Positions 24,501-32,618 of a stretch of DNA of 64,000 nucleotides are shown piece after piece; position 1 is the first letter of the stretch; every line of letters begins with the position of its first letter. Source of the DNA: Chloroflexota bacterium (GTDB lineage Bacteria; Chloroflexota; Chloroflexia; QHBQ01; JADMIH01); assembly GCA_015478675.1 (NCBI GenBank), contig JADMIH010000002.1:1-64000 (forward strand), read 5' to 3'. A program made the translations under genes and the position numbers. The notes under the pieces were generated by a model. It was not told the DNA's origin. It ran no database searches and saw nothing but the letters and a program-made list of their open reading frames with translations.

Positions 24501-26222
24501 TTACAGCACGAAGACACTCTTCAGCACATCTTCGTCTGAGTCGGGGCTCAGGTCGGCGAGGCTGAGCACCTGGTCGGAAATCTGGTCTAAAAGGTTCCGA
24601 CCTTGCTGAGTGCCCAGCAACACCGAATAACAGCGCATCCCACGTCGCTCACGGCACGACTGCCAGTCGCTTATGACCCCCTTGCTGAGCACGGTCAAGC
24701 CGTCAGAGATGCATACCACGTCAGCCAGTTCAAAGGGAGCTTGCTCGACGAGCTTGAGAGCCTCACGCATCCACGGTTCAAATTCGGTACCACCGCCGAA
24801 ATAATGCTCGGCGCATGCCACCAGCAGGCGGTGATCCACTACGCTGCCACTCTTCCAGGGGAAGAAGAAGGTTTTGAGTTGAGCCCCATCGGAGAAGTGC
24901 AGCACCGCCATATCCCTGCGCTGCCTGCGAGCGATGGCCAGCAACGCCAGCGTGACCGCCTTGGCCCACATCTCTTTGCTGAAGGTTCCAAGCCTCTCGG
25001 ACATGGAGCCGCTGGAGTCGATAGCAATGAGGATCGGCCCCTTCCCAACTGGATCGCGGCCCTGCAAATGATATTGCATGAGACGCTGTTCAGCGAAGCC
25101 GAGGTAAAAAAGGTCCTCAAGCTCCGGGTCCGATATTTTACAGAGTTCAGAAGCCAGCACGCGCCCAAGGTCAGCACCAGAGATGATATCGGTGTATTCA
25201 TCAGGTCCGTGTTGGAGCTTGGTTTGCTGGACATCTAGAGCCAGCCGCACGAAGCGCCCGCACATCTCGGCGAGCTGGCGCAGCTTAGCCGATGACAGCA
25301 CCTGCTGGGCAAGCGCAAGCCGCTCACGGGCATCCATCAGCCCGCCAGGACCTGCACCCATGCCGGCGCCACCAGATACGTCCCCGTATCCGCCTGTGAA
25401 TGCTTTGAGCGTCGCGGCCAATTGATCGACCTGCTGCTCAGCCTGCAGTGCAGCCCCGCGCGCTGCGCGGCGAACTGCGTCCTGCCGCTCCTCTGCAGTT
25501 TGTGCCAATTCGGCCTCAATCTGCGCTGCCTGCTCCTGTAACTCCTCGGCTTCCTTTCGCATCCCCTGCGCTTGGCTGCGCAACTGCTCGCCTCGTCGGG
25601 TGTTCGTCGGGGCAACGAGATCGCTCAGGTCGGAAAGCACCTCGGCGCGCTCGAATAGCGAATCCGCGCGCTCTTGCAACTCCTGGGCTCGGTTGATGAG
25701 TTCCAAGTCGTTCGGGTCCACCGCAGTCACGATCCCCGGCACAAGACCTATCGTTGCCAGTGTAGAGGCGACCTCGTCAGCTACTGTCCCGGCTTCTCGG
25801 AGACGCTTCCACTCCACGGTCGACATCATCTGCTCAACCATCTCCCTGTTATAGATGTAGGCCGGCGACATATCGGCTGGATTGCACAGGTTGGGTAGGC
25901 GCTTGTAAACGGAGTTGAACACGTCGCGCATTAGCGCGGGGGCGGTAGCTAGATTGTCGTGCACCTTCTGTAGCGTTTCCGGTAGCCGGCTGTATGACTG
26001 AAATGCTTCGTTGTAGACCTGCACGTCATAGGCGTCATGAAGTACCGCCTGAGTGCCGTCCTCGATAGCCGAAGTGGGTAGCCAATTTATCACCGCAGAG
26101 CTAGGCTGCCCGGCCTTCACAGGCAGATCATCAACGGCATTAACCGCATCAGAGGATAGGTTCTTATGCGTCGCCTGTTTTCCTCTCCTAGGTTTGCTAG
26201 TCATAGAAGACACTGAAGACAT
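24501..26222 (-). CDS. VWA (CoxE/ViaA-like) protein
   Basis: 573 residues. An N-terminal helical part, a long coiled coil around residues 180-270 (LQERADSLFERAEVLSD, then EELQEQAAQIEAELAQ), and a C-terminal von Willebrand A domain with MIDAS loop AIDSSGSMSE, plus later CISDGLTVL. This matches ViaA/CoxE partners of MoxR AAA+ ATPases, which feed or remodel client proteins. The start is 2 nt after the MoxR stop; with no ribosome site visible, translation is probably coupled. It is followed by the SprT-like gene 57 bp later. Confidence 0.85.
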   Translation of the reverse strand: MSSVSSMTSKPRRGKQATHKNLSSDAVNAVDDLPVKAGQPSSAVINWLPTSAIEDGTQAVLHDAYDVQVYNEAFQSYSRLPETLQKVHDNLATAPALMRDVFNSVYKRLPNLCNPADMSPAYIYNREMVEQMMSTVEWKRLREAGTVADEVASTLATIGLVPGIVTAVDPNDLELINRAQELQERADSLFERAEVLSDLSDLVAPTNTRRGEQLRSQAQGMRKEAEELQEQAAQIEAELAQTAEERQDAVRRAARGAALQAEQQVDQLAATLKAFTGGYGDVSGGAGMGAGPGGLMDARERLALAQQVLSSAKLRQLAEMCGRFVRLALDVQQTKLQHGPDEYTDIISGADLGRVLASELCKISDPELEDLFYLGFAEQRLMQYHLQGRDPVGKGPILIAIDSSGSMSERLGTFSKEMWAKAVTLALLAIARRQRRDMAVLHFSDGAQLKTFFFPWKSGSVVDHRLLVACAEHYFGGGTEFEPWMREALKLVEQAPFELADVVCISDGLTVLSKGVISDWQSCRERRGMRCYSVLLGTQQGRNLLDQISDQVLSLADLSPDSDEDVLKSVFVL

Positions 26223-26224
26223 TG

Positions 26225-27526
26225 CTAGGCCGGCAAAGGAACCCCCGCCAACCTGACTACCTCCTGGAACATGGATGTCACCTGCTCGTAGGCGCGGTCA
26301 ATACGAACTGTGTTACGGCCTTGCGTCCGGGCGGCGTTCTGCAACTCGGCGAGCTTGGCGCGGTTGGACTTGAACTTGCCGAAGGCCTCTAATGCCGCTT
26401 GCATCTTCTCGGCGTCGTTCTTGCCGGCGTCATTCTGGACGTCCAGGAATGCCTTATGCACCGAGGCTGCCTGGTCGGCGAGTTCTTCTGCCCTGGCATT
26501 GAGGGGATTGGCAAGGTGGGCTACAACCCGGCCAATATCCTGTCGCTGCTCCGGGGTCTGCCAGAGTACATCTCTCAGTATCAGCAGGTCGTCCTCTTCA
26601 ACGACATTACGACCTTCGAGAAGAGCATGAGCCCGCAGCAGGGCGAGTGACTGCACCCAGCGGCGGTCGGAAGCGATTATGCCTTTCGCTTTCAGGTCTT
26701 TGCGTAACTGCTCGATGGCACCCAGCATTGCGTCGGCGATAGTCACGCCAGCGGACGCGCTCTGCAATGCAAGCAACTCGTCGCGGGTCACTGCCACCCT
26801 TGCTGCCGCTGCCACCTGTGATCCGCCGAAGTGTGCAACCGGGGTAGCCGCGACAGTCGCCCGTAGGAGGCGGGAGAACCCTCCATCGCTGAGATAGGCA
26901 GTTTGCAGGCGCAGACTGAAGCGATCCCAGAGTGCCTGCAGATCCTCTCCCTGGGGCATCTCGTTGGAGGCCCCAAACAAGGAGATCAAGGGGACCGGCA
27001 CGCGAGCGGAGCCGTTGTCAAAGGCTCTCTCGTTCATCAGCGTCAGCAGGCTGTTGAGGATCGCCGAACTCGCCTTGAAGGGTTCATCGAGAAATACAAG
27101 TTCAGCCTCAGGAGCTTTGCCGGCGGTGATACGACGGTATTCGTCGTTGCGAAGGCCTGTGACGGATATGGGGCCAAATATCTCGTCCGGGGTGGTGAAG
27201 CGGGTCATCAGCCAGATGAAGTAGCGGAGCCCGCCTGTCGGAGAGCTTATGCGCTGAGCAAGTAGTGCCACCAGTTGCGACTTTGCTGTGCCCGGCGGGC
27301 CAAGCAGTACCATGTGCTGACGCGCCAGGATGGCAATCAACGCCGCCCGCACAACCTCTTCACGTTCCAACAATTGCGCGCACAACTGCGTCTCCAGTGC
27401 CCGGTATCGCCGCAACGCATCAGACAGCTGCACACCAACCACCGATCCAATGTCCGCAGCATCTCCTTCACTGCCTCGGATCGCTGTTTCCCTGGGCCCT
27501 TCCGACTGTCTGCGCCCTCTTGCCAT
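26225..27526 (-). CDS. MoxR/RavA-type AAA+ ATPase
   Basis: 433 residues. Walker A VLLGPPGTAKSQLV, Walker B ELVFLDEPFKASSAILNSLLTLMNER, sensor I LFGASNEMPQG and the LWDRFSLRL arginine region are all intact. The RavA-like insert and the LLRAHALLEGRNVVEEDDLLILRDVLW lid follow. These ATPases work with a VWA partner, encoded next, to unfold or assemble client complexes. ATG at 27526 has AAGGAG 8 nt upstream. It is the first gene of a MoxR-VWA-SprT operon with a clear promoter and operator at 27559-27593. Confidence 0.92.
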   Translation of the reverse strand: MARGRRQSEGPRETAIRGSEGDAADIGSVVGVQLSDALRRYRALETQLCAQLLEREEVVRAALIAILARQHMVLLGPPGTAKSQLVALLAQRISSPTGGLRYFIWLMTRFTTPDEIFGPISVTGLRNDEYRRITAGKAPEAELVFLDEPFKASSAILNSLLTLMNERAFDNGSARVPVPLISLFGASNEMPQGEDLQALWDRFSLRLQTAYLSDGGFSRLLRATVAATPVAHFGGSQVAAAARVAVTRDELLALQSASAGVTIADAMLGAIEQLRKDLKAKGIIASDRRWVQSLALLRAHALLEGRNVVEEDDLLILRDVLWQTPEQRQDIGRVVAHLANPLNARAEELADQAASVHKAFLDVQNDAGKNDAEKMQAALEAFGKFKSNRAKLAELQNAARTQGRNTVRIDRAYEQVTSMFQEVVRLAGVPLPA

Positions 27527-27558
27527 CCCGATGCTCCTTGATCTTTTGCTGTGGTGTC

Positions 27559-27593
27559 ATCATACCACAGATGATACCATTTGTCAAGTATCA
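27559..27593 (-). promoter_or_regulatory. Promoter/operator of the MoxR operon
   Basis: On the minus strand: TTGACA (27587-27582), 17 bp, TATGAT (27564-27559), with a 22-bp palindrome TGATAC-N10-GTATCA (27572-27593) over the -35. A second inverted repeat, CTGTGGT-N8-ACCACAG (27549-27570), covers the -10. The same TGATAC palindrome occurs at 29899 and 62153. Confidence 0.85.
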
Positions 27594-27697
27594 ACCTGCT
27601 ACGCGCAGCACTTGCAGGAATGCAGTTGCAAGGGACAGCAACCCTGGACTGACGTAGAACAAGCACCACAAGAGAGCTTTCCGCTAGGTCCGGAACT

Positions 27698-29761
27698 CTA
27701 GCCCCTAGCAGATCCGGATACAGCCCGAGAAAGTGCATGCAGTCGGTCAAGTTCTGCGCTGTTCACACGAAGACGCCCGTCTGCGTCCTCGATGAGCAGC
27801 TTGACGCCAACCAGCGCGCGAGCGGCCGATCGGATACGGTAGAGGGTCTTGCTACCGGTCGTCCCCTGCCCCTCGGCGATCTCCTCCGGGCTCAGCGAAG
27901 CGTCGAAGCACATACGCAGAAGGCGTGGTATATAGCGATCCGCCCCATCTGAGGTCGTGGCCTTTGCCACCTCGATCTTGGCGGCCACCGCGGGGATCGC
28001 CATGATTCTCCCGACCTCGTCTTCACCCTGGTCTCCAGGCTCATCCTTTGTCAGGGCCCTGATGTTGGCTCTACCGCTGCTCCGCTTCAGGCGAGAAGCG
28101 GGCGGCCTACCGGTCGATGTGCTCATACTAGATAAGCTGCCACGGGATTGGCCCTTTGCCGGACGGCCTCTGGCCAGGAGGTTGCGGACTTCCCCACTTT
28201 GGAAGACGTTCACTGTCAGCTCCAATCCCCACCGCTCGTAGACCAGCAGGCGCTTGCTGTAACGCTCGAATTCCGTGCGATCCATCAGCACGTGGTGTTC
28301 GCCAGCTACCTCGGCATCCTCGGCCTGGTGCGCCAGTCTGCCTGCTCGCTGACCTGCCTGCATGCGGGAACCGTACAGGAAGTCCACCTCTATCACCCGC
28401 CGTATTGAGGGGATGCTCAGCCCTTCGTCGGCAATTGACGAGACCACCACCATGTCGTGCGTCTCGATTGTCTCTCGCTGCCGCTTCGTCTTATGATGCA
28501 CGAAGGGTACGCGCAGCACATCGGCGAGTTGCTGACCCACATCCAAGCGCTGCACGAACAGGAGGGTCCTACCATCCACGGGGCGGGCACACAACTCACT
28601 CGCAAGCTTCAACTTCTCGTTGAGGTCCCGAACCAGCCACACCGTCACCGTGGGCAGCTGTGCCGGCGCGACTGGCCAGTCACCGCCCAGAGGAACGCCG
28701 CAAAGAGCCGGAATGAGTTCTTCGTGCCCATCTTCTCGATAAGGCGTGGCGCTCAGTCCGAGGCGGGCAGCGCACTTCAGTGCGGCCGCCGCCTCGATAG
28801 CAAAGTCCGCGGGCAGGTGGTGCGACTCGTCGAAAGCCACCAAACTCCACTCCTGCGCGAAGTATTTGCGTGCACTGTGGTAAGTGGTGACGGTCACCTC
28901 TCCCGCTGCCTCAGGTTCGAGGAACAACTCAAGACGAGCCTTCCACTGTTCGACCAGCGTTCGGCGTGGGCATAACACGAGCTTCGGCCCTCGAAGATCA
29001 GCCATCGCCTGGAGCGCCACGTAACTCTTCCCCGTTTGCGGGTGAGCGAAGATCGAGATTGCACCCAGTTCCAGGAGTTGACGATATGCGTCGGCCTGGT
29101 AAGCGCGCAGCCGAAACGCCGGCTCCCCGGTGTCCTCTACCTTTGCAATCTTGCTGGGCCTTTTGAGGTCCTCCGGCACAGGCGCAGGAGCGAATGGCAG
29201 AAAACCCTCCTCGCGGATTATTCGTCTCAGCACCTCGAACCGCGACGCAGGGCGCAGGTAAAGCCGATTCCCCTCTCGCCTGGCGATGGTCTTGCGGCCA
29301 CCCAACCTGTCGAAGACGTCAGCGGCATCCCCTTCGGTAACAGTGAGCATATCTCCCTCCAAGATGCCTCTGAACGACGGCTCCCCAAGCTCCAACTCAG
29401 CAGCCAGCCAGTCGGGCAGCGGTGAAATGAGATGCAGGAACCTGGATACCTCGAAAACATCGTAAGCGCCACTCTGCCTCAGGGGCCAACCAGCCCGCAA
29501 TCCGAGGAAACGCGGCACGATCAGTTCGTATCGCCCAGCTCCAAGAGGACGCACGACATAAGGCTTTTGGAAGAATTGATCTAACGATTCCTGGTCAAAT
29601 GCTGAGAGGGCGGCTGCTCGCTGTGCCTGAAGCATAGCTTCCTTCATTGCGCTCTGGGCCTGCTCGGCAGCGGTCACTAGTGTGTGCAGATCTCCCAGTG
29701 CCTGTTGAACTGTGCTGGCGGCTTGCTGCGCCACCTGACCGAAGACAGGGCTGTTACTCAT
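27698..29761 (-). CDS. XPB-like superfamily 2 helicase
   Basis: 687 residues. Motif I is diverged (AHPQTGKSYVAL), motif II is DESHH (VAFDESHHLPAD), motif III SATPYRED, and C-terminal motifs include SSIADEGLSIPSIRRVIEVD and QRAGRLAHQ. An N-terminal part of about 200 residues precedes the helicase, as in archaeal and bacterial XPB/Rad25 proteins, and the C-terminus ends in a helix-turn-helix-like stretch (LSPEEIAEGQGTTGSKTLYRIRSAAR). It is probably a DNA-dependent ATPase in DNA repair or element defence. GAGGAG lies 6 nt before the ATG. It is encoded divergently from the small-protein operon. Confidence 0.88.
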   Translation of the reverse strand: MSNSPVFGQVAQQAASTVQQALGDLHTLVTAAEQAQSAMKEAMLQAQRAAALSAFDQESLDQFFQKPYVVRPLGAGRYELIVPRFLGLRAGWPLRQSGAYDVFEVSRFLHLISPLPDWLAAELELGEPSFRGILEGDMLTVTEGDAADVFDRLGGRKTIARREGNRLYLRPASRFEVLRRIIREEGFLPFAPAPVPEDLKRPSKIAKVEDTGEPAFRLRAYQADAYRQLLELGAISIFAHPQTGKSYVALQAMADLRGPKLVLCPRRTLVEQWKARLELFLEPEAAGEVTVTTYHSARKYFAQEWSLVAFDESHHLPADFAIEAAAALKCAARLGLSATPYREDGHEELIPALCGVPLGGDWPVAPAQLPTVTVWLVRDLNEKLKLASELCARPVDGRTLLFVQRLDVGQQLADVLRVPFVHHKTKRQRETIETHDMVVVSSIADEGLSIPSIRRVIEVDFLYGSRMQAGQRAGRLAHQAEDAEVAGEHHVLMDRTEFERYSKRLLVYERWGLELTVNVFQSGEVRNLLARGRPAKGQSRGSLSSMSTSTGRPPASRLKRSSGRANIRALTKDEPGDQGEDEVGRIMAIPAVAAKIEVAKATTSDGADRYIPRLLRMCFDASLSPEEIAEGQGTTGSKTLYRIRSAARALVGVKLLIEDADGRLRVNSAELDRLHALSRAVSGSARG

Positions 29762-29898
29762 GCTGTTCTCCTCTCCTTTACTCTACCCCGTACTCTCCGC
29801 GCTCTCACCCGAACCAAACTCTACTGATATCTTGGTGTTCAAAACTCCATTCGTCAATAGCCCTCAACCAGTTGTCAGCCTCATTATAAATCGATTGT

Positions 29899-29933
29899 TG
29901 ATACTTGACAAATGGTATCAGATGTGTTATGAT
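29899..29933 (+). promoter_or_regulatory. Promoter/operator of the small-protein operon
   Basis: TTGACA (29905-29910), 17 bp, TATGAT (29928-29933), with TGATAC-N10-GTATCA (29899-29920) covering the -35. The layout is identical to the promoter at 27559-27593 on the other strand. Confidence 0.85.
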
Positions 29934-29971
29934 GTCAATGTAAAGCGACAGCAGTGAGCAGGAGGGCGGCG

Positions 29972-30229
29972 GTGCAATGCAAGTTATGCCAGTTGGAATA
30001 CGGTGTAGTCAACGAGCAGGACCTGTGCGGTGGCTGTGCCCACGATATGGCCGAGGCTGAGCGAATATTGCGATCCTCGAAGGCCTCGTTTAATGCACGC
30101 CCCATAGACGCTGACAGCGATCTGGCTGATAGCCAGGACCAATTGGCGGACCCTGTATTGGTCTGTTCCAATCCGGATTTGCCCAGGGAAGTTCATGCAT
30201 ATGAATCCATATCGAAAGCTGCTGCCTAA
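29972..30229 (+). CDS. Small zinc-ribbon-like protein
   Basis: 85 residues, starting at a GTG with AGGAGG 5 nt upstream. CKLCQLEYGVV...LCGGCAHDM has two CxxC pairs, enough for a zinc ribbon. The rest is acidic (DADSDLADSQDQLAD). First gene after the TGATAC promoter. Function unknown; it could be a DNA- or RNA-binding accessory protein. Confidence 0.6.
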   Translation: MQCKLCQLEYGVVNEQDLCGGCAHDMAEAERILRSSKASFNARPIDADSDLADSQDQLADPVLVCSNPDLPREVHAYESISKAAA

Positions 30230-30291
30230 CCCTGTGCTGCTCTCCAGCCGCGAACTCGCTAATATGTTCAGCCGCGAAAGAGGAGAAGGAG

Positions 30292-30714
30292 ATGGCTAAC
30301 TACAACCCCATGATTCGCACCAGCTACTTCAAACCCAGAGACGTGCAGGCGTTCGACCTCTTCTGCAAGCGATACGAGCTTGTGAAGATTGAGGACAAAC
30401 AGGATGGGGAGAAGCTCGTTGGCTTCTACGTGGACAATGGGGAAGGCATACCCACCTACATATGCAGCGCAGAGACGGGCGATTGCGAGGAGGTCGAGCC
30501 AGGGGCTTTCCTCGATGAACTGGCAGAGCAACTCGCCCCCGGCTGGGCGGTTGAGGTCCGGGAGATAGGCTTCGAGAAGATGCGCTATCTGGTAGGTGTG
30601 ACCACAATCCTGCGTTGGGATGGCGAGACTCATACGCTGTGCCTCGATGAAGTAGAGGAACGGGCACGTAAGGAGTGGGGCCAGGAATTCAAGCTAACCG
30701 CCTGCGCCTACTGA
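30292..30714 (+). CDS. Unknown acidic protein, paralogue of next gene
   Basis: 140 residues, start with GGAGAAGGAG upstream. It is acidic and rich in aromatic residues (FKPRDVQAFDLFCKRYELVKIEDKQDGEKL). It aligns end to end with the following product (RDVQAFD/KDPASLD, DGEKL/DGQAL, FLDELAEQL/FAQELAPLL, WDGETHTLCLD/WDGKMKELDLD), so the two arose by duplication. The family is not recognised. Its small size, acidity and operon setting resemble anti-restriction or anti-defence proteins of conjugative elements, but no motif proves it. Confidence 0.7.
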   Translation: MANYNPMIRTSYFKPRDVQAFDLFCKRYELVKIEDKQDGEKLVGFYVDNGEGIPTYICSAETGDCEEVEPGAFLDELAEQLAPGWAVEVREIGFEKMRYLVGVTTILRWDGETHTLCLDEVEERARKEWGQEFKLTACAY

Positions 30715-31148
30715 TGTACTCACTGAAAGGGGTACTGTACCAGATGATCCTGTCCAGCAGCTTCCGGCCAAAAGACCCTGCCAGCCTTGACGCCTTCCTG
30801 CGAAAGTTTGACCTGGAGAAGGTCGAGTCCGTCCAGGATGGGCAGGCGCTTGTCAGGTTCATGGCCTGTGACACCCGGCGGCGGTTGCCCGGACACATCT
30901 ATAACCCAGACATGGCTGACTATGAGGTGGTGTCGGTGGAGGACTTCGCGCAGGAATTGGCCCCGCTTCTGGAAGTGGGTTCTGCTGTGGAAGTGCGCGA
31001 CGTGGGATACGAGTATCTGGAACAGAACGTCTACGGTCGGGTAATCATCGTGCGCTGGGACGGCAAGATGAAGGAACTGGACCTGGACGATGCCGAGGAG
31101 CAGGCCAAACAGGAGTGGGGCGGCCTTGACTGTATGAGTCTTCCTTAG
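30714..31148 (+). CDS. Unknown acidic protein, paralogue of previous gene
   Basis: 144 residues from the ATG at 30714, which overlaps the previous stop (TGATG) and suggests coupling; an internal ATG at 30744 aligns better with the paralogue start and has AAGGGG 11 nt upstream. Content and acidity match the upstream paralogue. No catalytic motif seen. Confidence 0.65.
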   Translation: MYSLKGVLYQMILSSSFRPKDPASLDAFLRKFDLEKVESVQDGQALVRFMACDTRRRLPGHIYNPDMADYEVVSVEDFAQELAPLLEVGSAVEVRDVGYEYLEQNVYGRVIIVRWDGKMKELDLDDAEEQAKQEWGGLDCMSLP

Positions 31149-31184
31149 ACTGGTGTAACCAGCGCAAGAGAGGGGGTTATCGCT

Positions 31185-31520
31185 ATGCCAACATACATCT
31201 TTGTCACTCACGAAGGCTTCACCTATTCTCCCGATCCAAACGCTATCTCACCCGATGTCGTCAACATGCAGGTGCTTGGCACAGCCTTTGGCGACAGCCA
31301 GGAGCAGGCATTCGAGAACTTTGCCGCAGATAACCCCGATCTGCTGGGGAGTGCCTTCGATGAGGTGCAGTGTATCGAGTTGAAGTACGACAGCTATGAT
31401 GAGCAGGCAAAGTGGTTCTACCTGAGTGATGTTCGTAAAGGGCCAGATCATGTGGAGGATGCCGAGGACGCAGATAATTGTGCTCATAGGATTGGACAGG
31501 CTGAAGACGCTTTTGCGTAA
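31185..31520 (+). CDS. Unknown small acidic protein
   Basis: 111 residues starting MPTYIFVTHEGFTYSP, with GAGAGGGGG about 10 nt upstream. It is strongly acidic at the C-terminus (DHVEDAEDADNCAH). In line with the small-protein operon; no recognised family. Confidence 0.65.
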   Translation: MPTYIFVTHEGFTYSPDPNAISPDVVNMQVLGTAFGDSQEQAFENFAADNPDLLGSAFDEVQCIELKYDSYDEQAKWFYLSDVRKGPDHVEDAEDADNCAHRIGQAEDAFA

Positions 31521-31564
31521 AGCTGACAGTCCGATCGGCCTTCCAGCAGTCGAACGGTAGGAAG

Positions 31565-32023
31565 ATGAACGACATGCATCTATTGCTGACCGATGCACCA
31601 CACGAGGCTCAGGCTCATGCGGCTATCGTGGTGACGGGAGGTACCATCACCAGCTTGTGGTCGCGCCCCTCCTATGGTGAGGCTCTGGACACCTTGCGTC
31701 GCTGGTACGCTGTCCGTCGCACCATGTATGCCATCGATGAGGTCGGGTTTGGAGGCAACGTCACTGAAGAGGAGCACAGCCCCGATCCGGCGACCGCTAC
31801 TGTTGAGGAGATCGCTGGCTGGTACTCCGATGGCGACAGCGACTACTACGTGTTGATCACCGCCATAGATCAAATCGACCCTCTAGACAGGTGCCTCCGG
31901 GAAGAGATACCCGCTTTCGCGCAGGAATATCAGGGAGAGGCGCGCCTGGCCGTGCTGGGTGCTATGGCCCACCTGAACGAAATGAAGCCTGGGACGAACA
32001 ATGTTCCAGGCACCGGTAGATGA
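31565..32023 (+). CDS. Unknown small acidic protein
   Basis: 152 residues, starting MNDMHLLLTDAPHEAQ. The core (IVVTGGTITSLWSRPSYGEALDTLRRWYA) looks globular; the rest is acidic (WYSDGDSDYYVLITAID). Last gene before the IS630 insertion. No recognised family. Confidence 0.65.
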   Translation: MNDMHLLLTDAPHEAQAHAAIVVTGGTITSLWSRPSYGEALDTLRRWYAVRRTMYAIDEVGFGGNVTEEEHSPDPATATVEEIAGWYSDGDSDYYVLITAIDQIDPLDRCLREEIPAFAQEYQGEARLAVLGAMAHLNEMKPGTNNVPGTGR

Positions 32024-32110
32024 TTGTCCAACACAGATGCATGGAGCTTCCTAATGCATAATCACGAAAGGTATTGTGAAAAGGGATGAACAAGTTTGGT
32101 AGAATAGGGC

Positions 32111-32618
32111 ATGAAGCCACCCTTGTTTGTGCGGACACTGACAGACGAAGAACAGCAGACACTGCTCGCTGGCCTGCGCTCCCTGAAGTCCGACGCCTTT
32201 ACGCTGCGGCGATGCCAAATACTACTCGCCTCCTCAAGAGGCCAGCTCCCTTCCGAGATAGCAGCCAACCTGGGTTGCGCCACCCAGACTGTGCGCAATG
32301 CCATCAACGATTTCCACACAGAAGGGTTGGATTGCCTCAAACCTGGCTCATCACGTCCCAAGACAGTACAACCCATCTTCGACCCAGCCAAAGCCGAACA
32401 GTTACGAGCTATCTTGCACCAAAGTCCTCGCACTTTCGACAAACCTACTTCAGTATGGACGCTCAGTTTAGCTGCCGAGGTATGCTTGGAGCAGGGAGTA
32501 ACCGAGCGATTGGTCAGCATCGAGCGGATACGAGTAGCTTTGAAGCGACTAGGTGTAGGCTGGAAGCGAGCCAAACACTGGATTACTTCCCCAGACCCCG
32601 AATACGAGCGCAAAAAAA
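32111..32618 (+). pseudogene. IS630 transposase, N-terminal part
   Basis: About 169 codons with the paired helix-turn-helix region (IAANLGCATQTVRNAINDFHTEGL, then SIERIRVALKRLGVGWKRAKHW). It ends in a run of A residues where the second IS entered and reads on into that element. The last true residues are YERKK. Confidence 0.85.
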
